NCBI GenBank assembly: GCA_038380435.1
Contig: JAWZYU010000034.1
Location: 43,400,901-43,464,900 of the forward strand
Reading direction: 5' to 3'
Length of the DNA stretch: 64,000 nucleotides
Origin: Ryuthela nishihirai
Lineage: Eukaryota > Arthropoda > Arachnida > Araneae > Heptathelidae
Numbering within the stretch: position 1 is the first letter of the stretch; every line of letters begins with the position of its first letter. Shown here piece after piece: positions 48,090-58,052 of this stretch. A program made the translations under genes and the position numbers. The notes beneath the pieces were generated by a model that saw only the letters and a program-made list of their open reading frames with translations, searched no databases and was not told the DNA's origin.

Positions 48090-48900
48090 TTCAGCGAATA
48101 TGGCAGCCGTAACTAATGTCAAATACCTTCTCGCGAAGGTAAATCCCAAAACTGAAAGTCTTCAAGATTGCTGACACAAGATGAAAAGCATAAAATCAAC
48201 TTACCTAGAACTGCAACTACCCGTACGATGACCTCCACCAACTCTTTTATCATGATCGCCACGCGCCAAGCGGACTGCCTGTCCTTCATCCGTCGCCGTC
48301 CCTGCACATGGTGGATGGCCTAAAGGTTTCCACAGTTGGTGTTTCCACAGATGAACTCGAAGGGGTGGAAGAGGAATCGAATGAAGCCGAGCCCGTCTTC
48401 CTTTCGCGACTCACGATCACACAGATGCCCACACAGCCCCACCACCACCGAGGAGGAGGAGGGCCAGTGGTGCTCTTCGTGCAAATGCCGACCACTAGGA
48501 GTTCTTCTGATACCACGAAGGAGAATATTCGACGCTGGCACGTGTTAAGGCATTTAGGCATAAAATCAATGGAGTTGCAGACTTTCGAACAGCATCGCCA
48601 ACACTCCAGATGTGGGATTTTTCGATGGTCAACAAGGCTCACAAACTCACTGCTTACAAAAGACTCCCAAGTAGCAAACGAACGACGACGCCTCTTTGGT
48701 CGAGCCACGCTCAGCGTCGTCTGCTTTAGTAACGTGACGTCATCCTTGGACGAGCCTACCACGCGAGGAGGTGATCAGCTTTCGACGGCAGAGAGGTGCA
48801 GCTCGCGAACAGCGACTTCGTTTTTAGCCCTGTTGAAATGGAGAGAAAAAATTGTTGTGAGGCGGTGAAGGAAAGAAAATTAAGTGCTCCCAATTAGTGT
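48090..48900. other. GC-richer single-copy island with open frames on both strands
   Basis: Frames of 186 codons (48308-48868 plus) and 158 codons (48286-48762 minus) overlap, so at most one can be real. The plus frame is rich in Ser, Thr and Arg with an HHHRGGGG patch; the minus frame has Cys and Arg clusters. Neither shows a domain I recognise. The composition contrast and long frames make it the second-best candidate for host exon sequence after oaf. The Ser/Arg-rich content may also just reflect the base composition. Confidence 0.3.
48209..48307 (-). CDS. Possible N-terminal coding exon with a splice donor, unidentified
   Basis: On the minus strand an ATG at 48307 opens MQGRRRMKDRQSAWRV and about 17 further hydrophobic residues, ending at CTAG followed by GTAAGT near 48209, a consensus-like 5' splice donor. 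The length (about 33 codons) would suit a first coding exon with a signal-anchor-like stretch. No family is recognised and no acceptor partner was located, so this is a weak candidate. Confidence 0.2.
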
Positions 48901-49204
48901 AAATTCTAAGCCCGTCTCCTTTAATTACCGAGAAGAGGAATTTAATTGCAGGAGACATTATGGATGGAATTTCAGTTGATTCTGTGCTGTGGGTGGTATT
49001 TTTGAAAATGATCTTATTACCTTTAAGACTAATCTATAGAACTTGATGCATTTCGCAAATCTTAAACCTGAAAGAATACTGTATGAGTTGGAATTTTTTA
49101 TGCTCTGATGGCGACGGCTTGAATCTCAATTTTAAACAAAATATATATTCAGCAGGCACTTTATTAGGTACAATTCCATTTTATGTCAATGTAACTCAGA
49201 TACG

Positions 49205-49696
49205 TTGGATTGGGTTGTTTTAGCTCTGAGCGGCACTTTTTTGCACACCATGGGCTAAATGGCAAGTTCACATGGACCACGAGGGCTCTGAGAAGGTTGG
49301 GGGAGGGGACCCACTGGGTTGGGTTGTTTTACCTCTGAGCAGCACTTTTTTGCACACCATGGGCTTAAATGGCCAGGTCATAAGGACCCCGAAAGCTCAG
49401 AGAAAGTTGGGGGAGGGGACCCACTGGAACAGCTGTTGGGAGACAGATGGTAACCTCCCTTCAAGGCCATCCAGCGTGTTCTTTAACGTGCACAGGGTAT
49501 GTCTCTCCCACACACGGGGCCACGGCTTAACGTCCCATCCGACGGACGGCGGCCTTTCCAACCCATCGGTGTCCCCTCCTGACCGTGGGCAGGGCGGGGA
49601 ATTTTGCGGAGATAAATCTCAACGCTGACTCAGCTGGGACTCGAACCTGGGAACTACAGATTACGAGCCTGGCGCACTACCGACTGAGCCACCCCT
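49205..49696 (-). mobile_element. SINE-A with partial extra tail, inside the MITE
   Basis: A half tail (to about 49316) is followed by a full tail, body and head, the same arrangement as the copy at 45127-45603. No clear TSD. Confidence 0.88.
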
Positions 49697-49960
49697 AGGG
49701 TAAAACGAATTTGTAGATTATAATTACTAATCTGTGTAAGAGTAATTGTAGCAGTTCGCGTAATAATTATCTTCATATTTTCCAATTTTGATGTTCTTTT
49801 TTTTTGTAGAACGAGCTAATTTGCTAAATGTTTCAGCTTCCGTAACACTTTTAATACCGAACGCATATTGTTGGAAATGTCGAATTAAATGGACTTGAGA
49901 TCTTTAAATTATCTTCAGTGACATTTTCTCATAAGAAGCTTATTTAAGAAGTTACAAAGT

Positions 49961-50369
49961 TCTGTTTCTGAGGGGAGCGGGGGTGGCTCAGTCGGTAGCG
50001 CGCCAGGCTCGTAATCTGTAGTTCCCAGGTTCGAGTCCCAGCTGGGTCAGCGTTGAGATTTATCTCCGCAAAATTCCCCGCCCTGCCCACGGTCAGTAGG
50101 GGACAACGATGGGCTTGGAAAGGCCGCCGTCCGTCGGATGGGACGTTAAGCCGTGGCCCCGTGTGCGGGAGAGCCATACCCTGTGCACGTTAAAGAACAC
50201 GCTGGATGGCCTTGACGGGAGGCTACCATCTGTCTCCCAACAGCTGTTCCAGTGGGTCCCCTCCCCCAACCTTCTCTGAGCCTTCGGGGTCCATGTGACC
50301 TGGCCATTTAGCCCATGGTGTGCAAAAAAGTGCCGCTCAGAGGTAAAACAACCCAACTCTGTTTCTGAG
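49961..50369 (+). mobile_element. SINE-A, full length, single tail, 12-bp TSD, inside the MITE
   Basis: TCTGTTTCTGAG at 49961-49972 and 50358-50369 flanks a complete copy with intact A and B boxes. Among the best copies for a family consensus. Confidence 0.96.
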
Positions 50370-50525
50370 TTACTTTTTACATAACACGGAACTGTACCTA
50401 ATAAAGTGACTTCTGTACCTAAATATGACTCACATCATGCAAAATAATGCGTAGCAACGATAATAATAGCATAATCCAAGTTTTACTCTATGTATAAATC
50501 TGCAAAAAAATATATATATATATAT

Positions 50526-50650
50526 GGGAGGAGTTGGCGGCTGTCGGTAGCGCACCAGGCTCGTAATCGGCAGTTCCCAGGTTCGAATCACACCTGGGCA
50601 AGCATTAATATTATTTTTCTCCCTCAAAACCCCCACACTCCCCTCGGTTT
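50526..50650 (+). mobile_element. SINE-A-like head fragment
   Basis: Diverged head (GGCTGTCGGTAGCGCACC, then GGTTCGAATCAC) and a little body. It abuts an inverted fragment of another copy. Confidence 0.7.
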
Positions 50651-51390
50651 TCTTTAACGTGCACAGGATATGCCTCTCCCGCATATGGGGGGCGGGGGGG
50701 GGGGGTGCTCAGTAGGTAGCGCACCAGGCTCGTAATCTGCAGTTCACAGGGTCGAGTCCCAGCTGGGTCAGCGTTGAGATTTATCTCCGCAAAACTCCCA
50801 CCTTGTCCACGGTCAGTAGGGGACACCTATGGGCTTGGAAAGGCCGCCGTCCGTCGGATTTTTTGTAGTTAAGCCATGGTTCCGTGTGTGGGAAAGCTAT
50901 ACCCTGTGCACGTTAAAGAACACGCTGGATGGCCTTGACGGGAGGCTACCATCTGTTTCCCAACAACTGATCCAGTGGGTCCCCTCCCCCAATCTTCTCT
51001 GAGCCTTCGGGGTCCTTGTGACTTGGCGATTTAGCCAATGTGTGCAAAAAAGTCCCGCTTAGAGGTAAAACAACCCAACGTTAAAGAACACACTGGATGG
51101 CCTCGACGGGAGACTACCATCTGTCTCCCAACAGCTGTTCCAGTGGGTCTCCTCCCCCCAACCTTCTCTGAGCCTTCGGGGTCCTTGTGACTTGGACATT
51201 TAGCCCATGATGTGCAAAAAAGTGCCGCTCAGGGGTGAAACAACCAATCAACCAACCCGCATATGGGGCTACGGTTTAGCGTCCCATCTGACGGACGACG
51301 ACCTTTCCAAACGCATCCGATGTACCCTACTAACTAATTACAGTGTGGAGATTTTGATGAAGATAAATATCAATGCTGTCCCAGTCAACT
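50651..51390 (-). mobile_element. Old SINE-A copy split by a younger SINE-A
   Basis: The left part (50651-50690) and right part (51258-51390) form one inverted body. It is interrupted at CCCGCATATGGGG, which is duplicated at 50678-50690 and 51256-51268 around the inserted element. Confidence 0.88.
50691..51255 (+). mobile_element. SINE-A with two tails, nested in an older SINE-A
   Basis: Head with an altered A box (TGCTCAGTAGG) after a G-run, body with a TTTTTTGTAG patch, two tails starting near 50910 and 51080, tail end AACCAATCAACCAACC. The flanking duplication CCCGCATATGGGG is the TSD. Confidence 0.92.
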
Positions 51391-51711
51391 TACTTATGCA
51401 ACTGTCACTTTCAATGCGCCGAAGCATTGCCAACAAAGCTTTTAATACGGTTTCTCTTCATCAAGATAACCCATTGTAACGTGTTTTCTCTGTAGTGATC
51501 CACTGCATTGGAAGTGTTAGGGGCATACAGGCAAGTTGGCTACTGCAGCGGTGTTATCAAAAAACAATGTAAATTGACGACTTTACAACACATTTTGGTG
51601 TTACTTCATACTGTAGTGTGCGGGGGGGGGGGGGGTAACTCAATTAGTCCCCCAGATTCGAGTCCCACGTGAGGTAGCTTTAAGGATTGTCTGCGCTAAA
51701 CCCCCGCCTTG

Positions 51712-52160
51712 TCCTCGGTGAGAAAGAGGACACTGATGGTCTTGGAAAAGCCATCGTTGTCCTCGGTGAGAAAGAGGACACTGATGGTCTTGGAAAAGCC
51801 ATCGTTGTTCTCGGTGAGAAAGAGGACACTGATGGTCTTGGAAAAGCCATCGTTGTCCTCGGTGAGAAAGAGGACACTGATGGTCTTGGAAAAGCCATCG
51901 TTGTCCTCGGTGAGAAAGAGGACACTGATGGTCTTGGAAAAGCCATCGTTGTCCTCGGTGAGAAAGAGGACACTGATGGTCTTGGAAAAGCCATCGTTGT
52001 CCTCGGTGAGAAAGAGGACACTGATGGTCTTGGAAAAGCCATCGTTGTCCTCGGTGAGAAAGAGGACACTGATGGTCTTGGAAAAGCCATCGTTGTCCTC
52101 GGTGAGAAAGAGGACACTGATGGTCTTGGAAAAGCCATCGTTGTCCTCGGTGAGAAAGAG
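51712..52160. repeat. 48-bp minisatellite, about 9.5 units, inside SINE-A
   Basis: Unit GTCCTCGGTGAGAAAGAGGA plus CACTGATGGTCTTGGAAAAG plus CCATCGTT, nearly identical from copy to copy. It derives from SINE-A body GCCCACGGTCAGTAGGGGAC...CTTGGAAAGGCCGCCGTC. Because 48 is divisible by three, several frames on both strands stay open for 150-196 codons; these are artefacts. Confidence 0.97.
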
Positions 52161-52183
52161 GCTTCTCACCGAGGACAACGATG
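52136..52183. repeat. 21-bp perfect inverted repeat at the array end
   Basis: Left arm 52136-52156 (start of a unit), loop AGAGGC, right arm 52163-52183 its exact reverse complement. The last partial unit is thus inverted. Confidence 0.95.
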
Positions 52184-52234
52184 TCTTGGAAAGGCCATCT
52201 TCCATAGGACGGAATGTTAAGCCGTGACACTGTG

Positions 52235-52645
52235 TGCAGGAGAGTTGGGTTGGGTTGTTTTACCTCTGAGCGGCACTTTTTTGCACACTATGGGCTAAAT
52301 GGCCAGGTCACAAGGACCCCGAAGGCTCAGAGAAGGTTGGGGGGAGAGGACCCACTGGAACAGCTGTTGGGAGACAGATGATAACCTCCCGTCAAGGCCA
52401 TTCAGCGTGTTGTTTAACGTGCACAGGGTATGGCTCTCCCGCACACGGGGCCACGGCTTAACGTCACATCCGACGGACGGCGGCCTTTCCAGCCCATCGG
52501 TGTCCCCTACTGACCGTGGGCAGGACGGGGAAATTTTGCGGAGATAAATCTCAACGTTGATCCAGCTGGGACTCGAACCTGGGAACTACTGATTACGAGC
52601 CTGGCGCACTACCGACTGAGCCACCCCCGCCCCATTGCAGGAGAG
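52235..52645 (-). mobile_element. SINE-A, full length, single tail, TSD inside an older SINE-A
   Basis: TGCAGGAGAG at 52235-52244 and 52636-52645 flanks the copy. Head, body and tail are complete, with only minor differences from other young copies. Confidence 0.94.
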
Positions 52646-52828
52646 CCATACCCTGTGCAATTTAAAGAACATGCTGAATCGCCTTGACAGGAGGATACCA
52701 TTTGTCTCCTAAGAGCTTCCAGTAGGTCCCCTTCCCCCAACTTCTCTGGTCCCTTGGGGCCCTTGTGACCAGGAAATTTAGCCCATTATGAGAAAAAAGA
52801 GCAGCTTGGAGGTAAAACAACTCAACCT

Positions 52829-53220
52829 AACATGTTTATGACAAATTGGGAGAAGAATCTTTTTTTCAGTTGTTGGAAGTCTAGAAGGTTTTTTCAACAT
52901 CTGAAAAAGAATCGCAATTCTTTTATTCATGGGCAACAACAGGCCAGTGAAGAAAGTGGGGGGGGGGGGGGGGATAACGGATATGCCGCACACAGATCCC
53001 ATAGATAATGGAAATATAGGTTTGCAGATAAAATTAACCTGTTTCTCAAAAGGAAGGTAAGAAAGAAACTTATTATGGAGGAAAATTTAATAATATTTCT
53101 GCAGAGGATGACCAGATTCCTTTAAGGATTTTGCAGCTAATATATGATGGCGGATGATTTAACTCATGAACTGCAGTCACACACAATTAGCAACTTTTCT
53201 TACACATGATGATAATTAAT
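52829..53220. other. Single-copy spacer with a G-run
   Basis: A G-run of about 14 bases lies near 52960-52973. No gene recognised. Confidence 0.4.
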
Positions 53221-53225
53221 ACATG

Positions 53226-53872
53226 ATACGTGGCCGGGTTGGGTTGTTTTACCTCTGAGCGGCACTTTTTTGCACACCATGGGCTAAATGGCCAGGTCAC
53301 ATGGACCCCGAAGACTCAGAGAAGGTTGGGGGAGGGACCCACTGGAATAGCTGTTGGGAGATAGATGGTAGCCTCCCGTCAAGGCCATCCAGCGTGTTCT
53401 TTAACGTTGGGTTGTTTTACCTCTGAGCCGCACTTTTTTGCACACCATGGGCTAAATGGCCAGGTCACATGGACCCCGAAGGCTCAGAGAAGGTTGGGGG
53501 AAGGGACCCACTGGAACAGCTGTTGGGAGACAGATGGTAGCCTCCCGTCAAGGCCATCCAGCGTGTTCTTTAACGTTGGGTTGTTTTACATCTGAGCAGC
53601 ACTTTTTTGCACACCATGGGCTAAATGGCCAGGTCACATGGACCCCGAAGGCTCAGAGAAGGTTGGGGGAGGGGACCCACTGGAACAGCTGTTGGGAGAC
53701 AGATGGTAGCCTCCCGTCAAGGTCATCCAGCGTGTTCTTTAACGTACACAGGGTATGGCTCTCCCGCACACGGAGCCACGGCTTAACGTCCCATCCGACG
53801 GACGGCGGCCTTTCCAAGCCCATCTGTGTCCCCTACTGACCGTGGCAGGGCGGGGAATTGATAATACGTGGC
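53226..53872 (-). mobile_element. SINE-A with three tails, head-truncated
   Basis: Three tails, then body stopping at GGCAGGGCGGGGAATT. ATACGTGGC occurs at 53226-53234 and 53864-53872 and is a likely short TSD. The missing head means a 5'-truncated insertion. Confidence 0.9.
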
Positions 53873-54103
53873 AACACTACGACTCTTCAAAGGCACGGAG
53901 CATTCTGTAGAAGTTGAACACATTTTGAGATAAGGTCGCAAGTAACAGCAGAACAGCTGTAACCTTCAAGCTCGTAATCAACAGTTCCCAGCATATGTAG
54001 CTTACTTAAGCTTTCTCTGGTTAATCAAACCTTAAATGAAATAGGTAGGCGTTTCAATATTTTCAGTGGTGTTTGCTGGTTTGCTAACTTCTCTTCAGAT
54101 CCT

Positions 54104-55326
54104 GTGGGCGGTGGTGGCTCAGTCGGTAGCGCGCCAGGCTCGTAATCTGTAGTTCCCAGGTTCGAGTCCCAGCTGGGTCAGCGTTGAGATTTATCTCCGC
54201 AAAATTTCCCCCGACCTGCCCACGGTCAGTAGGGGACACCGATGGGCTTGAAAGGCCGCCGTCCGTCAGATGTGACGTTAAGCAGTGGCCCCGTGTGCGG
54301 AAGAGCCATAGCCTGTGCACGTTAAAGAACACGCTGGATGGCCTTGACGGGAGGCTACCATCTGTCTCCCAACAGCTGTTCCAGTGGGTCCCCTCCCCCA
54401 ACCTTCTCTGAGCCTTCGTAGTCCATGTGACCTGGCCATTTAGCCCATGGTGTGCAAAAAAGTCCCCCTCAGAGGTAAAACAACCCAACGTTAAAGAACA
54501 CGCTGGATGGCCTTGACGGGAGGCTACCGTCTGTCTCCCAACAGCTGTTCCAGTGGGTCCCCTCCCCCAACCTTCTCTGAGCCTTCGGGGTCCATGTGAC
54601 CTGGCCATTTAGCCCATGGTGTGCAAAAAAGTGCCGCTCAGAGGTAAAGCAACCCAACGTTAAAGAATACGCTGGATGGCCTTGACGGGAGGCTACCATC
54701 TGTCTCCCAACAGCTGTTCCAGTGGGTCCCCTCCCCCAACCTTCTCTGAGTCTTCGGGGTCCTTGTGACCTGGCCATTTAGCCCATGGTGTGCAAAAAAG
54801 TGCCGCTCAGAGGTAAAACAACCCAACGTTAAAGAACACGCTGGATGGCCTTGACGGGAAACTACCATCTGTTCCCAACAACTGTTCCAGTGGGTCCCCT
54901 CCCCAACCTTCTCTGTGCCTTCGGGTCCATGTGACCTAGCCATTTAGCCCATGGTGTGCAAAAAAGTGCCGCTCAGAGGTAAAACAACCCAACGTTAAAG
55001 AATACGCTGGATGGCCTTGACGGGAGGCTACCATCTGTCTCCCAACAGCTGTTCCAGTGGGTCCCCTCCCCCAACCTTCTCTGAGTCTTCGGGGTCCTTG
55101 TGACCTGGCCATTTAGCCCATGGTGTGCAAAAAAGTGCCGCTCAGAGGTAAAACAACCCAACGTTAAAGAACACGCTGGATGGCCTTGACGGGAAACTAC
55201 CATCTGTTCCCAACAACTGTTCCAGTGGGTCCCCTCCCCCAACCTTCTGTGTGCCTTCGGGGTCCATGTGACCTGGCCATTTAGCCCATGGTGTTCCAAA
55301 AAGTGCCGCTCAGAGGTAAAACAATC
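54104..55326 (+). mobile_element. SINE-A with six tails
   Basis: Intact A box and B box, CGT anticodon loop, body, then tails starting near 54319, 54489, 54658, 54827, 54994 and 55164. Units 3-4 and 5-6 form a repeated pair: AAAGAATACGC units alternate with GGGAAACTACCATCTGTTCCC units, so dimers have been copied as blocks. Confidence 0.93.
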
Positions 55327-55580
55327 CAATCTTTAGATCCTAGATAGGGGAAGCTACGTTTGGGCAAAATGCATTCTTCTCCGTGAGTGGAGCATACTTA
55401 ATCTGATTTACCAGAAATCTATGATGTTGGGAAATTCAGAATAGGATTTCTCTTGGATAGCAAATATTAATTCTGAATAATTCTGAATAATTAATGATTC
55501 AAAATGAATCTATACGTTTGTTCTCTGACTTGTGCCAAGAAGACAGTATGAGTTGCAAGGTGAAAAATTAAGAAAGTTAC

Positions 55581-55780
55581 CATCTCAATGGCCTAGTGGT
55601 TAGCACACTTGGTTACCAACCAAAAGAACCTGGGTTAGAGTCAGAGATAAGCTATGGGTGTTTCTCTTCTCTGTTGTCTTTCTGCTGGGGTCTCGCCTAT
55701 CTCACAGATCTCTTTGGCGTCTTAAACTGACTGTCTCCTATCAGACCTTGAGGCAAGCATCTGCCTGAGGGGTAATTTAT
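55581..55780 (+). mobile_element. SINE-B, diverged
   Basis: ATGGCCTAGTGGTTAGCAC head, altered B box (GGGTTAGAGTC), body CTGACTGTCTCCTATCAGACC, tail GCCTGAGGGGTAATTTA. Confidence 0.8.
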
Positions 55781-55805
55781 TTAATTTTTACTTACTTGAA
55801 GTAAA

Positions 55806-56370
55806 GGGTTGGGTTGTTTTACCTCTGAGTGGCACTTTTTTGCACACCATGGGCTAAATGGCCAGGTCACATGGACCCCGAAAGCTCAGAGAAGGTTGGG
55901 GGAGGTGACCCACTCGAACAGCTGTTGGGAGACAGATGGTAGCCTCCCGTCAAGGCCATCCAGCGTGTTCTTTAACGTTGGGTTGCTTTACCTCTGAGCG
56001 GCACTCTTTTGCACACCAAGGGCTAAATGGCCAGGTCACATGGACCCCGAAGGCTCAGAGAAGGTTGGGGGAGGGGACCCACTCGAACAGCTGTTGGGAG
56101 ACAGATGGTAGCCTCCCATCAAGGCCATCCAGCGTGTTCTTTATCGTGCACAGGGTATGGCTTTCCCGCACACGGGCCACATCTTAACGTCCCATACGAC
56201 AGACGACGGCCTTTCCAAGCCCATCGATGTCCCCTACTGACCGTGGGCAGGGCGGGGAATTTTGCGGAGATAAATCTCAATGCTGACCCAGCTGGGACTC
56301 GAACATGGGAACTACAGATTACGAGCCTGACGCGCTACCTACTGAGCCCCCTCCCCCTCCCGCCCCCCTC
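55806..56370 (-). mobile_element. SINE-A with two tails
   Basis: Two tails, body and a head ending in C-rich leader sequence. The B box is altered (CGAACATGGG for CGAACCTGGG). Confidence 0.92.
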
Positions 56371-56887
56371 GAAGTAAAGAGGAACAAAGGGGAAGATATA
56401 TAAAAATGAGTTTTCACAAAATGAAATAAATTAAGAGATAATGAGAAAAAGTTTGAAGCTAATTTTAAATTGGTCTCCTCCCAAGTTCTTATCCTATAAC
56501 TCAACCCATGACAAAAACTGTGCTAGTACAGCGTCTGTACCACCGATTTTCTTCCACAATAATCAGCAATTAACTGCTTTTGATGAATAGCAGGAAGATG
56601 AAGGATTGGCCTGTTAGCACGAGAAACATCCCAACCCCTCAGAGATCTACCCTCTTTCATTATTCTCTTTCATTCGGATTAGAGAAATCGTCAATCACTC
56701 CCACGGAGCTATTATTTTTAGCTCTATGATCATCTCACCTTAATCTGGGGAGAGTTGAAAAATTACTACGATTCCTGACCTCATGGATGGTGGTCTTATG
56801 TGGGAAAGGTGGCAGAACTGGAACAATACTTCAACTGTTTCTGATAACAAAGATAATTTTGAAACGCCGAGGTCTAATAAAAAAATA
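56371..56887. other. Single-copy spacer
   Basis: No gene or repeat recognised. Confidence 0.4.
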
Positions 56888-57072
56888 AATACCCCCTCAA
56901 GCAGCTGCTTGCTACAGAGGTCTGACAGGAGCCTGTCAGTTTATATGCCAGAGTAGAAGGTCTGAGAGGATGGCAGGACCTCCGCAGAAAAACAATACGA
57001 ACATCCATGCCTTACCGGGGCTTGAACCCAGGCCCCGTAGATAAGTAGCCAAGCGCGCTAACCACCCGGCCA
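56888..57072 (-). mobile_element. SINE-B, inverted
   Basis: Tail ACCCCCTCAAGCAGCTGC, body, then head ACCACCCGGCCA; the reverse B box is GGCTTGAACCC. Confidence 0.9.
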
Positions 57073-57677
57073 AAAATAGAAACAGGGTATCAAACCCAGA
57101 TGTAGTAGTCTTAATTTGCGAAGGACTTCTAGGAACCTTGATGTATTCTACCGAATTGGTGGATAAAGGGCTCGAAAAGTAGCATATGGATAGGTGAGCC
57201 ACTTGGTCACATAGGTGACATTGCAAAAAATAATGAGTTGAGCTCAGATGATTGGGCATGGGGTTCAGGTTGAGAATGGGGGAAGGCCAGAAGATCCAGA
57301 ATGAACTAGAACACAGTTCTTTTATAACTTTTCAGCCTCTGTTTTAGTGGTCTTTAATAAATTTCTTGATAAATATGGGTAATGTATATATGGGTTTTAA
57401 ATATTTCTCCCTTCTTTTTTCGTTACTATCATTCGCGAGGGTAGAGGTGAGAATGCTCTCCTTGCAAGATCCGACGATTCAATATTTGTTCGAATATCAC
57501 TTGCTGTATCATTTTTGAATTACTGAAAAAATTTTAAGCATGATTTTTTTTCTCTTTATTTCTGATCTGATTATGGTACTGATTTAAAAGATAAATGTTT
57601 TGTTGTTAATAGTTAGTATCAAAGAAAGCTAGATTCTACAAATAATTATTATTAAACTCAACTCATTAAGTGTCCAC
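57073..57677. other. AT-rich single-copy spacer
   Basis: Nothing recognised. Confidence 0.4.
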
Positions 57678-57909
57678 TAATAATTTTCACTCTGTAAATT
57701 GATTCAAATATTTAGAGGAAAAATTGTCTTGAGCCGGGTGGGATACGAACCCACGACCTCCTGATAACATGTCAGGTGCTCTGGACCACTGAGCTACCGG
57801 TCGCCGATCTCCTCTAATCAAGATCTCCTCTAACTGATGTTAGCTAGAGCCGGCTCAAGACAATTTTTCCTCTAAATATTTGAATCAATTTACAGAGTGA
57901 AAATTATTA
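57678..57909. repeat. Perfect 60-bp inverted repeat around a tRNA-like sequence
   Basis: Left arm 57678-57737 and right arm 57850-57909 are exact reverse complements over 60 bp. The 112-base spacer holds a minus-strand SINE-C head and a duplicated GATCTCCTCTAA. The arms are the SINE-C tail sequence. Confidence 0.95.
57733..57815 (-). mobile_element. SINE-C tRNA-like head
   Basis: Minus strand: GGTAGCTCAGTGGTCCAGAG (A box region), CCTGACATGTTATCAGG anticodon arm with loop CATGTTA (anticodon TGT, T33 replaced by A), GTGGGTTCGTATCCCAC T arm. The acceptor stem pairs at only four or five of seven positions, so a working tRNA-Thr gene is unlikely. Confidence 0.7.
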
Positions 57910-57934
57910 TTGGATAGCTAGATTCTAACTCAGA

Positions 57935-58052
57935 TAACGTGTGGATGTTCCTTTTCTTGTGTTGTCTTTCTGCCGAGGTCTCGCCCTCTTCAAAGATCAT
58001 CTGGCAGGCTCCTGTCAAACCTTTGTAACCAACTGCTGCTTGATAGACAATT
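57935..58052 (+). mobile_element. SINE-B, old body and tail fragment
   Basis: TGTCTTTCTGCCGAGGTCTC, then GGCAGGCTCCTGTCAAACC and CTGCTGCTTGA match the SINE-B body with gaps. Confidence 0.65.

Larger units (their letters stand above)
49157..50408. mobile_element. Mariner-type MITE with two nested SINE-A insertions
   Basis: Terminal inverted repeats of about 45 bp: CACTTTATTAGGTACAATTC at the left and, as its reverse complement, GAACTGTACCTAATAAAGTG at the right. CACTTTATTAGGTACA-type ends are familiar from Tc1/mariner elements. About 430 bp of the element itself remains after removing the SINEs; no transposase is seen. Confidence 0.75.
51615..52828 (+). mobile_element. Old SINE-A carrying a minisatellite and a nested SINE-A
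   Basis: After a G-run and a degraded head (GATTCGAGTCCCACG) the body enters the 48-bp array, resumes at about 52184 (CTTGGAAAGGCCATC), is cut at 52244 by a younger SINE-A, and continues from 52646 to a diverged tail ending near 52828 (AAAACAACTCAACC). Confidence 0.85.

Noticed and set aside
51640..52230. Repetitive frames of 150-196 codons in several frames on both strands
   Set aside because: The 48-bp unit is a multiple of three and stop-free, so several frames stay open. No frame is favoured.
56936..57259. A 107-codon minus-strand frame
   Set aside because: Its C-terminal half is SINE-B sequence; the rest has no recognised domain.
57733..57815. A genuine tRNA-Thr gene on the minus strand
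   Set aside because: T33 is replaced by A and the acceptor stem pairs poorly; a related copy at 26.2 kb shows it is the head of a repeat family.
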